Shown here: positions 6,854-6,870 of the stretch, one piece after another | Numbering within the stretch: position 1 is the stretch's first letter | How the letters are laid out: the number at the start of each line of letters is the position of its first letter | From: Melioribacteraceae bacterium | GTDB taxonomy: Bacteria; Bacteroidota; Ignavibacteria; Ignavibacteriales; Melioribacteraceae | DNA length: 6,870 nucleotides | Direction: 5' to 3' | Assembly (NCBI GenBank): GCA_023230485.1 | Contig: JALNXG010000113.1 | Span: 1 to 6,870 of the forward strand | Made by a program: the position numbers and the translations under genes | The notes under the pieces: generated by a model | What the model was told of the DNA's origin: nothing | The model's input: the letters and a program-made list of their open reading frames with translations, nothing else | Databases searched by the model: none

Positions 6854-6870
6854 GGGTAAAGATACAAAAA
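6852..6870 (+). CDS. Possible start of a plus-strand gene, perhaps a transposase (six codons visible)
   Basis: ATG at 6852 opens a frame reading MGKDTK before the window ends. A -7 promoter element lies at a suitable distance and a 9-bp inverted repeat overlaps the start. Some Bacteroidota IS4-type transposases with an N-terminal DUF4372 domain begin with similar residues, which together with the inverted repeat is why I suggest a transposase. Six residues cannot prove this, and other proteins begin in a similar way. No Shine-Dalgarno sequence is seen, as is common in this phylum. Confidence 0.35.

Overview
The window suggests a member of the Bacteroidota. Evidence for this is a start-proximal -7 element of the TAnnTTTG type, the absence of clear Shine-Dalgarno sequences, AT-rich coding DNA, and a secreted protein of the DUF6150 / 7_1 'septoil knot' type that I associate with this phylum. 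The genus cannot be told from the sequence.

Layout, left to right. (1) 1-258, minus strand: the N-terminal 86 codons of a secreted septoil-knot protein, cut by the window edge, with a -7 promoter element at 278-285. (2) 259-402: a short intergenic stretch with a small hairpin (302-320) and a larger imperfect inverted repeat (338-381). (3) 403-6465, minus strand: one very large gene of 2020 codons filling about 88% of the window. (4) 6466-6851: 386 bases without a convincing gene. It holds a long imperfect inverted repeat (6496-6559), a 7-bp inverted repeat (6682-6708), a short palindrome (6756-6766), and a 9-bp inverted repeat (6781-6853) that overlaps the next start codon. (5) 6852-6870, plus strand: the first six codons of a possible gene running off the window, perhaps a transposase.

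The main content is the large gene. Its product reads as a single-protein STAND NTPase built like an anti-phage Avs (antiviral ATPase/NTPase of the STAND superfamily) protein. In order it has an N-terminal Cap4/DUF4297-like PD-(D/E)xK nuclease, a central P-loop NTPase with a winged-helix-like end, about 1000 residues of alpha-helical TPR/HEAT-like repeats, and a distinctive aromatic-rich C-terminal module. By analogy with known Avs proteins, the repeats and C-terminal module would sense a phage component, the NTPase would switch or oligomerise, and the nuclease would cut DNA. The defence role and the ligand are inferences. It cannot be assigned to a named Avs type from sequence reading alone, and no partner gene is visible.

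The large gene is clearly more AT-rich than the left-hand gene (13 G/C in the 60 bases at 2701-2760 against 27 in the 60 bases at 1-60). It is bordered on both sides by structured DNA that shares a GGCACA-n-TTGCAA motif in opposite orientations. Together these fit a horizontally acquired defence cassette beside a possible insertion sequence.
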